A DNA stretch of 64,000 nucleotides from an uncultured Pseudodesulfovibrio sp. Lineage in GTDB: Bacteria; Desulfobacterota; Desulfovibrionia; Desulfovibrionales; Desulfovibrionaceae. A program made the position numbers and the translations under genes. Positions 8,560 through 18,252 of this stretch are shown here, piece by piece. The notes under the pieces are model-generated. The model was not told the origin of the DNA. It saw nothing but the letters and a program-made list of their open reading frames with translations, and did no database searches. Within the stretch, counting starts at the first letter, position 1; each line of letters starts with the position of its first letter. The stretch covers positions 909,740 through 973,739 of the forward strand of contig NZ_OY776488.1 of NCBI RefSeq assembly GCF_963675635.1, read 5' to 3'.

Positions 8560-9858
8560 CTATAATATCCTGAATTTGACGCAGGGTTCCACGGCGAAAT
8601 CCATGGCGTCCATCTCTTCAATCATTGCAGCCACGGCCTTGGCAGGAGTTTCGTGACTTACGATTACCAAGGGCACACCTTCTGCGCCGGCTTCACCTTT
8701 CTGGACAGCTTGGGCAATGGAGATGCCGTGGTTTGCCATGGATTTAGTTATGGCAGCCATGACACCGGTGCGGTCGGCCACGGTGAAGCGGAAGTAATAT
8801 TTGGATTCTGAGTCTTCCGGCGGAAGAATGTTCGCCTTCTCAAGCGGTTGGTTCCTGAAGCCTGTATTGTCAGGTGAAACATCTTTTCCGTTAGTACTGC
8901 GAACAATGTTCATGAGGTCGGCCAATACTGCGCTGCCCGTAGGAAGGTCTCCTGCACCCTGGCCATGCAACATGATCGGGCCGACAGCATTACCTTCAAG
9001 GCGAACGGCGTTATAGTTGCCGCCCACCCGAGCCAGCAGATAGGTGTAGGGCACCAGAGCCGGGTGAACGCCTGCTTCCAGCCTTCCGTCCACTTCCATG
9101 ACATGGGCCAACAGTTTGATACGGTAACCGAATTCGCGGGCGAAATCGATGTCCATAGGAGTAACACCCGTTATCCCCTGAATAGGAATTTCGTTCAATG
9201 GGTAGTCTACACCGTAAGCCATGCGGATGAGGACACAGAGCTTGTGTGCTGTGTCGAATCCTTCGATATCGAAGGTGGGGTCAGCCTCGGCATATCCAAG
9301 ATCCTGAGCGTCAGCCAGGGCAGACTGAAAATCCAGACCTTTGGTGGTCATCTCTGAAAGGATATAATTGGCCGTGCCGTTCATGATGCCGAGCATCTGT
9401 CTGATTTCATCTCCGGCCAAACTCTCTTTCAAGGTCTGGACAATGGGAATGCCTCCCGCACAACTGGCTTCGAACATGAGAGCTCTGGAATGTTCCCGGG
9501 CAGCATCAAACAGTTCCAGCCCGTGCTCAGCAAGAAGATGCTTGTTGGCTGTAACCACATGCTTTTCAGCGGCAAAAGCCTTGAGGATCAAGTCTTTTGC
9601 CGTGTCCAGCCCGCCCATGAGCTCGACCACGATATCAATGTCCGGGTCGTTGACCAGTACATTGGGGTCGTCGGTGAATGTAACGTTAGGACCCGGATCA
9701 AAGGCTCGTTTCTTGTTCAGATCACGTACAAGAACAGACCTGATTTCGATACGCTTGCCAAGTCTCTTCTCAATGCGTTCAGCATTGCTGGCTAAAATTT
9801 TCGCCAGACCAGAGCCGACAGTGCCGAAGCCACCAAGACCGAGTTTGATAACGTCCAT
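8560..9858 (-). CDS. hom: homoserine dehydrogenase
   Basis: A 432-residue monofunctional homoserine dehydrogenase, which reduces aspartate semialdehyde to homoserine. The N-terminal Rossmann motif G-L-G-G-F-G-T-V-G is at residues 7-15. The catalytic region includes G-I-M-N-G-T-A-N-Y-I-L-S and the A-E-A-D-P-T-F-D segment. The C-terminal 80 residues form an ACT domain (Y-Y-F-R-F-T-V-A-D-R-T-G-V), the usual site of threonine feedback. The gene starts 2 bp after the aminotransferase stop, so the two are translationally coupled. Confidence 0.94.
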   Translation of the reverse strand: MDVIKLGLGGFGTVGSGLAKILASNAERIEKRLGKRIEIRSVLVRDLNKKRAFDPGPNVTFTDDPNVLVNDPDIDIVVELMGGLDTAKDLILKAFAAEKHVVTANKHLLAEHGLELFDAAREHSRALMFEASCAGGIPIVQTLKESLAGDEIRQMLGIMNGTANYILSEMTTKGLDFQSALADAQDLGYAEADPTFDIEGFDTAHKLCVLIRMAYGVDYPLNEIPIQGITGVTPMDIDFAREFGYRIKLLAHVMEVDGRLEAGVHPALVPYTYLLARVGGNYNAVRLEGNAVGPIMLHGQGAGDLPTGSAVLADLMNIVRSTNGKDVSPDNTGFRNQPLEKANILPPEDSESKYYFRFTVADRTGVMAAITKSMANHGISIAQAVQKGEAGAEGVPLVIVSHETPAKAVAAMIEEMDAMDFAVEPCVKFRIL

Positions 9859-9860
9859 CC

Positions 9861-11072
9861 TTACCCCTTCGCAAAGAATTTTCTCAGGTTGCGGACAGCC
9901 TGGTTGGTGCGGTGCCGATTTTCGACAAAGCTGAAGCGCACATGATCATCTCCGTACTGGCCGAAACCGAGACCTGGTGAAACAGCAACTTCCGCTTCCT
10001 GCAAAAGCATTTTGGAGAACTCCACAGAGCCAATTTTCTTGAATTCTTCGGGGATAGCTGCCCACAGGAACATGGTTGCCTTGGGTGGCGTGACTTCCCA
10101 TCCAATACGATTAAGGCCTTCGCAGAGGGCGTCACGGCGGTCTTCATAGACAGCCATAATTTCTTTCACTGCTGCGTCCATATCATCCTGCGTGAATTTC
10201 GGGTCGGCTTCAAGGTCTCCATTCAGGGCGCAGGCTGCAGCAATCTGAATGGGTTGATAGATGCCGTAGTCGAGATAACTCTTAATGCGGGTCAGGGCGT
10301 TGACCATCTCTGGATTTCCGACGCAGAATCCGACGCGCATACCGGCCATGGAATAGCTCTTGGTCATGGAGAAGAACTCTACACCAACGTCACGTGCACC
10401 GTCTGCCTGCATGAAGCTGGGGGCTACATATCCGTCAAAAACGAAGTCTGCATAGGCAAGGTCATGAATGACATAGAGGTCATGTTCCTTGGCAAAATCA
10501 ACGATGCGCTGGAAGAAGCTCAAGTCCACGCACTGTGTGGTCGGGTTGTGCGGAAAGTTGATGATCAGCAGTTTGGGCTTGGGCCACGTGTGCGTAACCG
10601 CGGTTTCCAGGTTCTCAAAGAAATCCTGACCCGGGCCGATAGGTACGCGGCGCACATCGGCACCGGCAATGATGGAGGCGTAGGGATGGATTGGGTAGGC
10701 CGGATCAGGGGCCAGAACCACATCGCCAGGAGACAGCATGGCCAGTGCAAGGTGCGCCAGTCCTTCTTTGGCACCCATGGTGACACAGACCTCACGATCG
10801 CAGTCCAGAGAGACGTTGTAGCGGCGGAAGTACCAATCGCGAATGGCGTGGCGTAATCCCTTGATACCTTTTGACGCGGAATATTTGGAGTTACCGGCTT
10901 TGTACGCCGCGTCTGTCAGCTTGTCGAGGATGGGCTGGGGTGTGGGCACATCAGGGTTGCCCATGCCGAGGTCGATGATATCCGCGCCCGCGTGGCGCAT
11001 CTTCATTTTCAACTCGTTGACCTGGGCGAAAACATACGGGGGCAGTCTATCGACTCTTGCAAACTTGGACAT
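9861..11072 (-). CDS. class I aminotransferase (aspartate/alanine type)
   Basis: A 403-residue fold-type I PLP aminotransferase. Visible features are [12 protein letters not shown] near residue 36, P-H-N-P-T-T-Q near 174, and the PLP lysine in [12 protein letters not shown] near 238, followed by an Arg-containing substrate-binding C-terminus. It resembles AlaC/aspartate aminotransferases. As first gene of the operon with hom and the ApgM-like kinase, it probably supplies or uses aspartate-family amino acids. Which amino donor it prefers cannot be told from sequence. Confidence 0.87.
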   Translation of the reverse strand: MSKFARVDRLPPYVFAQVNELKMKMRHAGADIIDLGMGNPDVPTPQPILDKLTDAAYKAGNSKYSASKGIKGLRHAIRDWYFRRYNVSLDCDREVCVTMGAKEGLAHLALAMLSPGDVVLAPDPAYPIHPYASIIAGADVRRVPIGPGQDFFENLETAVTHTWPKPKLLIINFPHNPTTQCVDLSFFQRIVDFAKEHDLYVIHDLAYADFVFDGYVAPSFMQADGARDVGVEFFSMTKSYSMAGMRVGFCVGNPEMVNALTRIKSYLDYGIYQPIQIAAACALNGDLEADPKFTQDDMDAAVKEIMAVYEDRRDALCEGLNRIGWEVTPPKATMFLWAAIPEEFKKIGSVEFSKMLLQEAEVAVSPGLGFGQYGDDHVRFSFVENRHRTNQAVRNLRKFFAKG

Positions 11073-11292
11073 GACGTAAAACTCCTCAAATATAGTAGTT
11101 CAATCAAGTTTTCTTACTCTCCACTTTCTGCACTGTCAAAACGAAAATGATTGAATTCATCTGTCAATTAATGCCCTCAGTCCAAATTGATTCGTTTTAG
11201 TATCTTGACCTGTGTAGGAGTTTTTCTTAGCGTTCATATTCAACTCAAGAATAGTTCGGCGAGTACGCCGCAATACAATAAGGAGAGCATCG

Positions 11293-12216
11293 ATGGTCCA
11301 GAAATCCGAAACCATTTGGTTTGACGGTAAACAGGTCCCCTGGGACGAGGCGAATGTCCACGTTCTTACCCATACACTGCATTATGGTGCAGGCGTTTTC
11401 GAGGGCATTCGCGCCTACGAGTGTGCCGATGGTTCCTCAGAAGTTTTCCGACTTGATGAACACATGGTACGTTTGCTTAATTCTGCCAAGATTCTGGGTA
11501 TCAAGGTTCCGTATACCTCTGAAGAATTGACTGAGGCCGCCATTGAGACGCTGACACGAAACAAACTGGCCGGAGCATATGTTCGTCCTCTTGTCTTCAT
11601 TGGTGATGGAGCCATGGGCGTCCATCCCGGCGATAACCCCATTCGTACCATCATTGCCACTTGGCCTTGGGGTGCATATCTCGGCGACGACGCTCTGGAA
11701 AATGGCATTGCCGTCAAATGCAGCACGTTCAATCGGCATCACGTCAATGTCATGATGACCAAGTCCAAGGCGTGCGGCAACTATGTGAATTCCGTCCTTG
11801 CCAAGACCGAAGCAGTGGCCGACGGGTACCATGAGGCCATTCTGCTCGATACCACAGGCCATGTATCCGAAGGTTCCGGCGAAAATATTTTCATGGTGGT
11901 GGACGACGTTCTCTATACTCCGCATTCAGACGGTGTCTTGGGCGGCTTGACCCGCAATTCCATTATCACTCTGGCAAATGATCTTGGCTATGAAGTACGC
12001 GAAGAGCCGTTGACCCGCGACATGCTCTATGTAGCCGATGAAGTGTTCTTCACTGGTACAGCCGCTGAATTGACACCTATCAGTTCCATTGACCGTCGTC
12101 AGATAGGTACGGGCAAAGCCGGGCCGGTAGCCATGATGCTTCAGACCGAGTATTTCAAAATCGTCAAGGGTGAGAACCCCGATTATGAACACTGGTTGCA
12201 TCGTTATTCGATCTAG
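11293..12216 (+). CDS. ilvE: branched-chain amino acid aminotransferase
   Basis: A 307-residue fold-type IV PLP enzyme that interconverts Leu/Ile/Val and their 2-oxo acids. Motifs include H-T-L-H-Y-G-A-G-V-F-E-G-I-R-A-Y near residue 28, the PLP-Lys region S-K-A-C-G-N-Y-V-N-S near 156, and E-G-S-G-E-N-I-F near 195. AAGGAGAG lies 6 bp before the ATG. It is divergent from the aminotransferase-hom operon across 220 bp and is followed by a hairpin terminator, so it is probably monocistronic. Confidence 0.93.
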   Translation: MVQKSETIWFDGKQVPWDEANVHVLTHTLHYGAGVFEGIRAYECADGSSEVFRLDEHMVRLLNSAKILGIKVPYTSEELTEAAIETLTRNKLAGAYVRPLVFIGDGAMGVHPGDNPIRTIIATWPWGAYLGDDALENGIAVKCSTFNRHHVNVMMTKSKACGNYVNSVLAKTEAVADGYHEAILLDTTGHVSEGSGENIFMVVDDVLYTPHSDGVLGGLTRNSIITLANDLGYEVREEPLTRDMLYVADEVFFTGTAAELTPISSIDRRQIGTGKAGPVAMMLQTEYFKIVKGENPDYEHWLHRYSI

Positions 12217-12262
12217 CATGCATCATGAGCGCATACTCTGTGCGCACAATTGAAATGTCAGG

Positions 12263-12305
12263 CAACCCCTCACGCGGCTCATGTGCGTGAGGGGTTGATT
12301 CTATT
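12263..12305 (+). terminator. terminator after ilvE
   Basis: Perfect 13-bp stem CAACCCCTCACGC / GCGTGAGGGGTTG with a 9-base loop, followed by ATTCTATTT. The T-run is short but the stem is strong. Confidence 0.75.
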
Positions 12306-12493
12306 TGCTTCCTTTTCCTGAAAGAATACAAACGGACGCGGCGAGATTGTAAACTGTGTTGATAGAAAGTCTAGAAAGTCGGGCCATGATCTGATATTAA
12401 TGATGAAATCCGGCGCGAAACAGCGGGCTTTCCCGTTTTTCTTCCTTTTTATCAGGCAAGTATGAATACCGCGCCCAAGCATCAGGCATACCA

Positions 12494-14335
12494 ATGAGTA
12501 CATCGAATCTCACAGCGAAGTATCGTCCCCAGACGTTTGAAGACGTTGCCGGACAAAAAGCGATCAAATCCATTCTTTCCCGGGCTGCCGCCAAGGACAA
12601 GATTGCGCCTGCCTACTTGTTTTCGGGCACACGCGGGGTGGGCAAAACCACCATTGCTCGTATTTTTGCCAAGGCACTCAACTGTGTCAACGCACCCACC
12701 GGGGAGCCTTGCAACGAATGTTCGAATTGCAGGCAGATTACTGCGGGTGTGGCCGTGGATGTTATTGAAATTGATGGCGCATCCAACCGCGGCATTGATG
12801 ATGCGCGCCGGTTGAAAGAAGATATCGGGTATGCGCCGGTCGAGTGCCGTTACAAGGTTTTTATTATTGATGAAGCGCACATGCTCACCAAGGAGGCATT
12901 CAACGCGCTCCTCAAGACTCTGGAAGAACCGCCGCCGCGTGCCACATTCATCATGGCCACGACTGAGCATCACAAATTCCCGGCGACCATTATTAGTCGT
13001 TGTCAGCATTATACATTTAAAATGCTGCCCCAGTCAGAGTTGGTGACGCATCTTGAAAAAATAATGAATCTTGAAGGGTTGCAGTATGAACCCGGTGCAT
13101 TGCAGATAATTGCCAAACGCGGCGCGGGAAGCGTTCGCGACTCCATGTCGCTGTTGGGACAGGCTCTTGCCATGGGCGAGGATGTGCTCAAGGAAGAAGA
13201 TGTGCGTGGTTTTCTCGGGCTTGCCGGTCAAGACGTATTTTTTGGCCTCATGGAGGCCATGCACTCCCGGAATCTCGTGTCGGTCGGGTATGTGCTTCGT
13301 CAGGTACTCGATCAAGGGCTTGATCTTGGATTTTTCCTGCGTGAACTGACCAACTGTTGGCGTAACATGTTTCTGCTCAGACAGGCTGGAGAAGAGGCTT
13401 TGCCGCTTCTTGGCCTGTCCGGTGAAGAGACAGCCGGATGGAAGGATTGGGCCGGAAAATTTGAACCGGCGCATATTCATGCGTGCTGGCAGATGACACT
13501 TGATGGTCAACGCAAGGTCATGACCAGTCTTGAACCAGCCTTGGCGTTGGAACTGCTGTTGTTGAATCTGACCAGTCTTCCCGAGCTTATTCGTCTTGAA
13601 TCTCTTTCGACACAGTCTTCGCCTCCCCCTGCACCGCAAAGGCCAATGGGTGGATCTGGTGGAATGCAGGGCGGACCCGGCGCAGGATATGGTCAGGCTC
13701 AGGGAGGCACGCCGGGCGGCGGACAGCGTTTTGCACCGCCTCAGGTCTCACAGCCCATGCAACAACCCCGACCACCAATGCAGCAACAAGGGCAGCAACG
13801 ACCACAGGCTCCGACTCGTCAGTCGAATCCGCAGGTCGCCCCAGCGCGAGCGGCTGAACCGCCGGTTTCTCCTGCGGCTCCAAAGGAGCCTGAGCCTGCA
13901 GCGGTGATGCCGTCTGATGCCACACCCCTGTCCGAAACAGTGACCCCGTCCGTGTCCGTTTCAGATCCGTCATCCGGCCCCAAAAGTTGGAAAGGGTTCC
14001 TTTCATTTGTGGAGGAACGAAACGGACAGGCCGGTGTGAAAGTGAGTATGCTGCATCTGACAAAGGGGGAACTGGTAAACAATGAGTTGATCGTGTCATG
14101 CCGTTCCAGGACGCTGTGTAGCCAGTTGTCAGAAAAGAACACCTATAATGCACTTGAATCACTGACAAAAGAATATTTTGATCCAGGGGTTGAGGTTAGG
14201 GTTGAAACAGGCAATATTGTCGTGCCCAAATCGGACAAACAACTCATGGAAGATGCAGAAACCAATCCGGCCGTCAACAAAATTATTGAAACGTTTGGTG
14301 CCCAGATTATTTCGGTAAGTCCCAGAAAACAATAA
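12494..14335 (+). CDS. dnaX: DNA polymerase III subunit gamma/tau
   Basis: A 613-residue clamp-loader ATPase. The AAA+ core shows Walker A G-T-R-G-V-G-K-T-T (about residue 45), a zinc site with C-N-E-C-S-N-C plus an earlier Cys, and I-I-D-E-A-H-M (Walker B) near 124. Residues about 375-460 form a low-complexity Gly/Gln/Pro linker before a C-terminal tau-like domain. I see no convincing E. coli-type programmed frameshift site. The gene heads a recombination/replication operon with ybaB, recR and recD2. No strong Shine-Dalgarno precedes the ATG. Confidence 0.94.
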   Translation: MSTSNLTAKYRPQTFEDVAGQKAIKSILSRAAAKDKIAPAYLFSGTRGVGKTTIARIFAKALNCVNAPTGEPCNECSNCRQITAGVAVDVIEIDGASNRGIDDARRLKEDIGYAPVECRYKVFIIDEAHMLTKEAFNALLKTLEEPPPRATFIMATTEHHKFPATIISRCQHYTFKMLPQSELVTHLEKIMNLEGLQYEPGALQIIAKRGAGSVRDSMSLLGQALAMGEDVLKEEDVRGFLGLAGQDVFFGLMEAMHSRNLVSVGYVLRQVLDQGLDLGFFLRELTNCWRNMFLLRQAGEEALPLLGLSGEETAGWKDWAGKFEPAHIHACWQMTLDGQRKVMTSLEPALALELLLLNLTSLPELIRLESLSTQSSPPPAPQRPMGGSGGMQGGPGAGYGQAQGGTPGGGQRFAPPQVSQPMQQPRPPMQQQGQQRPQAPTRQSNPQVAPARAAEPPVSPAAPKEPEPAAVMPSDATPLSETVTPSVSVSDPSSGPKSWKGFLSFVEERNGQAGVKVSMLHLTKGELVNNELIVSCRSRTLCSQLSEKNTYNALESLTKEYFDPGVEVRVETGNIVVPKSDKQLMEDAETNPAVNKIIETFGAQIISVSPRKQ

Positions 14336-14359
14336 ACGAAGACGATTGAGGAGAATATA

Positions 14360-14671
14360 ATGAAAGGCATGAATGAAATGATCCGCCAGGCCCAGATTAT
14401 GCAGCGCAAGATGTCCGAGGCCCAGGAATCCCTGAAGGCCAAGACTGTTGAGGCGTCCAGCGGTGGCGGCATGGTCAAGGTCACGGTTTCCGGTGCACAG
14501 GAAGTGGTTGAGGTGCTTATCGAGGACTCCGTCATGGAAGCCGGTGACGTGGAAATGCTTCAGGATCTCGTCATGACTGCTGTCAATGAGGGTGTCAAAA
14601 AGTCCAAGGAGATGATGGAAGAACAAATGAAAGGCATTACCGGCGGCTTGAATATCCCCGGCATGTTTTAG
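14360..14671 (+). CDS. nucleoid-associated protein, YbaB/EbfC family
   Basis: A 103-residue DNA-binding protein. N-terminal M-N-E-M-I-R-Q-A-Q-I-M-Q-R-K-M and the central V-E-A-S-S-G-G-G-M-V-K-V-T segment are the family signature. GAGGAG lies 7 bp before the ATG. The dnaX-ybaB-recR order is widely conserved in bacteria and supports the call. Confidence 0.93.
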   Translation: MKGMNEMIRQAQIMQRKMSEAQESLKAKTVEASSGGGMVKVTVSGAQEVVEVLIEDSVMEAGDVEMLQDLVMTAVNEGVKKSKEMMEEQMKGITGGLNIPGMF

Positions 14672-14679
14672 GGTCTGCT

Positions 14680-15285
14680 TTGCAGAATCTCCCCGGACCA
14701 CTCAAGGAAGTGGTTGACCAGCTCTCCAGCCTGCCCGGTATCGGTCCCAAGTCGGCTTTGCGCATTGCGTTGACATTGCTCAAGATGACAAGGGAAAAGG
14801 CTCGGGGAGTGGGACAGTCCATTGTCGATCTTCGTGAACGACTGTGTCTTTGTGACGATTGCGCCTGCCTGGCGGAATCAAGCCCCTGTTCCATCTGCGC
14901 GAATCCGTCCCGTGATTCGGACCAGTTGTGTCTGGTGCCGGAGTGGGATGCACTCCTTGCCATGGAAGAGATGGGTGTTTATCGCGGGAAATATCTCGTC
15001 CTCGGTGGCTTATTGTCGCCGCTGGACGGGGTGGAACCTGGGCATCTTGAAGTCGATCGACTTCGTCGCCGGTTGGCGACAGGCGAGATATCCGAGCTGA
15101 TTTTGGCACTTGGAGCCACTCTGGACGCTGAAGCGACCGCTTCCTATGTGAAAAATCTGGTGGAGTCCGAATTCCCCGAAGTGTCGGTAAGTCGCCTTGC
15201 GCAAGGCATACCCATCGGGGCGGAAGTCAAATTCATGGACAAGGAGACGCTCAAGCAGTCTCTGGTTCATCGGCAAAAAGTGTAG
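14680..15285 (+). CDS. recR: recombination protein RecR
   Basis: A 201-residue protein of the RecFOR gap-repair pathway. The helix-hairpin-helix L-P-G-I-G-P-K-S-A-L-R lies at residues 18-28. The four-Cys zinc motif (C-L-C-D-D-C ... C-S-I-C) is at about 54-70, and the Toprim domain follows with V-L-G-G-L-L-S-P-L-D-G. The start is a TTG 8 bp after the ybaB stop with AGGG about 6 bases upstream. It gives the expected family length, and no ATG lies nearby. Confidence 0.93.
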   Translation: MQNLPGPLKEVVDQLSSLPGIGPKSALRIALTLLKMTREKARGVGQSIVDLRERLCLCDDCACLAESSPCSICANPSRDSDQLCLVPEWDALLAMEEMGVYRGKYLVLGGLLSPLDGVEPGHLEVDRLRRRLATGEISELILALGATLDAEATASYVKNLVESEFPEVSVSRLAQGIPIGAEVKFMDKETLKQSLVHRQKV

Positions 15286-15300
15286 CCGTAAAGAGTGTCC

Positions 15301-17508
15301 ATGAGCGACGATCAACTTTCTTCTCTGTCTGGTGCGGAAGTTCAGACAGTCATCTACCATAACAAGGAAAATGGGTACACTATTGCTCGTGTTCGAGTCA
15401 GTGATGAACCCGGGCAGATAACCATTGTCGGTACCTTGGGTGAACTGGCTGCCGGTGCGTCTTTGGACTTGCACGGCAAGTGGCTCATGCATCCGAAATT
15501 CGGTCGACAGTTCGAGGTCTCGACCTTTGAGCAGACCCGTCCTGCCACCGAGAATGGTGTTATCCGTTTTCTGCAATCTTCCATTAAGGGTGTGGGTGAA
15601 AAGACCGCGACCAGATTGGTGGAAGAATTTGGTGTCGAAGTGCTAGATATTCTAGACGACGACCCCGATGCACTCCTCAAGGTTCGTGGCATTTCGAAGA
15701 AAAAACTCGTCGAAATCATTGAGTCGTGGGGCAAACAGCGGGAGATTAAAAATCTGCTTGTGTTTTTGCAGACGCATAATGTTCCTACGACATTTGCCGG
15801 GAAAATTTTTCATCTGTATGGAGCGCAGGCCGAGCGTAAACTGCGGGAAAATCCGTATGATCTCGCTTATGAAATCCGTGGGATAGGGTTTCGTACTGCT
15901 GACCAGATGGCAATGAAGCTTGGTTTTGACCATGACTGTGCGCAGCGGTTGGAAGCGGCGCTTGCCTATACCATACTCACCAGTTGCGAGCGGGGCGGCC
16001 ACCTTTTCTTGCCCAAGCCCAAGTTGCTTGAAGACGTGGCCCGGATGCTCGACACCACGGATATTGAGAAGCTTGAGCTGGCTCTCTATTCGCTGGAAGA
16101 AAAAAAACGTATACGCATTGAGGACCTGTCCGAGCAGAATATCTCCGAAGCCGTGTACCTGATGTATTTCTATCATTACGAGAATGAGTCAACACAGCGG
16201 CTGTATCAGCTTGTCAGTCATCCTACACCTGTCAGTCGCAAGAAGATCGACAAGACACTGCCGCTGGTCGAAGAAAAACTCGGGTTTACGTTGTCGGACG
16301 AGCAACGTGAGGCTGTGTTTGAAGCATGCAGCAACAAGGTTTTTATCATTACTGGCGGCCCCGGTACCGGAAAAACGACCATTACCAAGGCGATCATGCT
16401 CACCCTGAAGGAGCTGGGCCTTAAAATCAAGCAGGCCGCACCGACGGGCAGGGCGGCTAAACGCATGACTGAGGCGACCGGACATCCCGCCAAGACGCTT
16501 CATCGTCTGCTGCAATATCAACCTGATGGGGGTTTTCACTACTGCGAAGACCAGAAACTCAAGGCTGACGTACTTGTGGTTGATGAAGCAAGCATGGTGG
16601 ATGCACAGTTGTTCGTGGCGATTCTTCGTGCTTTGCCGCATACATGCCGTCTGATTCTGGTGGGTGACGTCAACCAGTTGCCGAGCGTCGGACCAGGAAA
16701 TGTCCTTGGTGATCTTATCGACTCCAAACGAATACCATGTGCAGTCCTGACACATATCTTCAGGCAGGCGCAGGAAAGTTTTATTGTCGTAAATGCCCAT
16801 CGCATCAACAATGGTAAATTCCCACGTCAGCATCCGAGTCAGGCTCCTGAGGCTGATTTTTACTGGATACCACAAGAAAACTCGCTCAAGGTGCAAAAAC
16901 TTATTCTCGATAGCGTATGTGACCGCATTCCCAAGCGGTATGGCCTTGACCCGCTTCGCGATATTCAAGTGCTCACCCCTATGCACAAGGGTGATGTAGG
17001 TACACAGGCATTGAATACAGCCTTGCAGGAACGACTCAATCCGCCTGGAGAAAAACGGGAACTTAAACGGAAGTATGTCACCTTTCGTGAAGGGGATCGT
17101 GTTATTCAACTCAAGAACAACTATGACAAGGAAGTCTTCAATGGCGACCTCGGATGGATTATCGAGGTGGATGAAGATGCTCATGAGTTGCTTATTGAGT
17201 TTGACGGCAATTTCGTACATATCGAATCCAGCGAGTTGGACGAGCTTGGATTGGCCTATGCCGTAAGTGTCCATAAGTCGCAGGGAAGTGAGTATCCTGC
17301 TGTGGTCATGCCTATCGTGACCCAGCATTACATGCTGCTGCAACGCAACCTACTGTATACCGGATTGACACGGGCCAGGGAATTGGCCGTACTCATCGGG
17401 TCGGATCGTGCATTCCAGATTGGATTGAATAATGCCACTGCCGGCAAGCGGCACACTCATCTGGATCATCGCATACGTGCGATCTTTGCTGAAAACAGGT
17501 TGTATTAA
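15301..17508 (+). CDS. recD2: RecD2-type DNA helicase
   Basis: A 735-residue SF1B helicase of the RecD2/YrrC group, without RecBC partners nearby. The N-terminal part contains helix-hairpin-helix-like V-G-E-K-T-A-T-R and K-V-R-G-I-S-K-K-K segments. The motor has Walker A G-G-P-G-T-G-K-T-T (about residue 354), V-D-E-A-S-M-V-D (motif II) and the late V-H-K-S-Q-G-S-E-Y and Y-T-G-L-T-R-A motifs. ATG 15301 is used; an in-frame GTG 6 bp upstream is possible. Last gene of the dnaX operon. Confidence 0.9.
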   Translation: MSDDQLSSLSGAEVQTVIYHNKENGYTIARVRVSDEPGQITIVGTLGELAAGASLDLHGKWLMHPKFGRQFEVSTFEQTRPATENGVIRFLQSSIKGVGEKTATRLVEEFGVEVLDILDDDPDALLKVRGISKKKLVEIIESWGKQREIKNLLVFLQTHNVPTTFAGKIFHLYGAQAERKLRENPYDLAYEIRGIGFRTADQMAMKLGFDHDCAQRLEAALAYTILTSCERGGHLFLPKPKLLEDVARMLDTTDIEKLELALYSLEEKKRIRIEDLSEQNISEAVYLMYFYHYENESTQRLYQLVSHPTPVSRKKIDKTLPLVEEKLGFTLSDEQREAVFEACSNKVFIITGGPGTGKTTITKAIMLTLKELGLKIKQAAPTGRAAKRMTEATGHPAKTLHRLLQYQPDGGFHYCEDQKLKADVLVVDEASMVDAQLFVAILRALPHTCRLILVGDVNQLPSVGPGNVLGDLIDSKRIPCAVLTHIFRQAQESFIVVNAHRINNGKFPRQHPSQAPEADFYWIPQENSLKVQKLILDSVCDRIPKRYGLDPLRDIQVLTPMHKGDVGTQALNTALQERLNPPGEKRELKRKYVTFREGDRVIQLKNNYDKEVFNGDLGWIIEVDEDAHELLIEFDGNFVHIESSELDELGLAYAVSVHKSQGSEYPAVVMPIVTQHYMLLQRNLLYTGLTRARELAVLIGSDRAFQIGLNNATAGKRHTHLDHRIRAIFAENRLY

Positions 17509-17585
17509 TACTACTGAAGACGTTTTCACCAGTTGCAAAACAATGTAAAAAATGGTGGATTGCACACTGGATTTTTCAATCACAG

Positions 17586-17598
17586 TGATTATCATTGT
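17586..17598 (+). promoter_or_regulatory. possible Fur-binding site upstream of ferritin
   Basis: TGATTATCATTGT matches 11 of 13 positions of the central part of the classical Fur box (TGATAATCATTAT). It lies about 80 bp before the ferritin start. Placement next to an iron-storage gene is suggestive; binding is not shown. Confidence 0.45.
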
Positions 17599-17675
17599 GT
17601 CTTGCGTGTATGACGGGCGACGAATAAAAACACGCTCGGAAACAAGAAGATTACAAAGCCAAGGAGACGTTAGTC

Positions 17676-18182
17676 ATGCTTAGTGAAAAAATGGAAGATG
17701 CGCTCAACGCGCAGTTGAATTGGGAAATCTACTCCGCTCATATCTATCTTTCCATGTCTTCCCATTTTTCTCAGGTGGGAATGTCTGGATTTTCTGCGTG
17801 GATGTTTGCCCAGTATCAAGAAGAAATGTTTCATGCCATGAGGTTCTTCAATTACATCAATGAAGCTGGCGGTCATGCCAAAATCGGTACTATTGATGCT
17901 CCAGAGTATTCCTGGGAATCTCCGTTGGCAGCCTTTGAAGAAGCCTTGAGCCACGAACAGGGTGTTACCTCCCGGATCAATGATCTGGCCAACCTTGCCG
18001 TTGAAGAAAAGAATCATGCTGTGGGAATATTCCTGCAGTGGTTCATTTCCGAACAGGTTGAAGAAGAAGACACCGTTGGCGATATTGTCGGCAAGTTAAA
18101 AATGGTCGGCGATGGCGGCGGATTATTCATGCTGGATCGAGACCTTGGCACTCGGGTTTTTACCCCCCCGGCAAACGCGTAA
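17676..18182 (+). CDS. ferritin
   Basis: A 168-residue non-haem ferritin that stores iron as a 24-mer shell. Ferroxidase ligands are visible: E in N-W-E-I-Y-S-A-H-I-Y-L near residue 16, E-E-M-F-H-A-M near 49-53, and later E-E-K-N-H-A and Q-V-E-E-E. Length and S-E-K-M-E-D-A-L-N start fit FtnA-type proteins. AAGGAG lies 11 bp before the ATG. A possible Fur site is upstream and a terminator directly follows, so it is a single-gene unit. Confidence 0.93.
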   Translation: MLSEKMEDALNAQLNWEIYSAHIYLSMSSHFSQVGMSGFSAWMFAQYQEEMFHAMRFFNYINEAGGHAKIGTIDAPEYSWESPLAAFEEALSHEQGVTSRINDLANLAVEEKNHAVGIFLQWFISEQVEEEDTVGDIVGKLKMVGDGGGLFMLDRDLGTRVFTPPANA

Positions 18183-18198
18183 GACTTAAGTATACCGT

Positions 18199-18230
18199 GC
18201 CGGAAGGGAACTGTCCCTTCCGGCTTTTTT
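18199..18230 (+). terminator. rho-independent terminator after ferritin
   Basis: Stem GCCGGAAGGGA / TCCCTTCCGGC, 4-base loop, then TTTTTT. Confidence 0.92.
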
Positions 18231-18252
18231 CGGTCTCAGCCACGAGGAAGTT

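Noticed and set aside
12306-12493. Possible SRP RNA gene upstream of dnaX
   Set aside because: This is a common site for it, but the conserved core (GGTCAGG...GGAAGCAGC) is not found.
13056-13061. Run of six A in dnaX as a programmed frameshift site
   Set aside because: It falls near residue 190, inside the ATPase core. A shift there would not give a useful gamma product, and no stimulating structure is evident.
16189-17343. 384-codon open frame on the minus strand
   Set aside because: Antisense to recD2; the helicase motifs on the plus strand decide the case.
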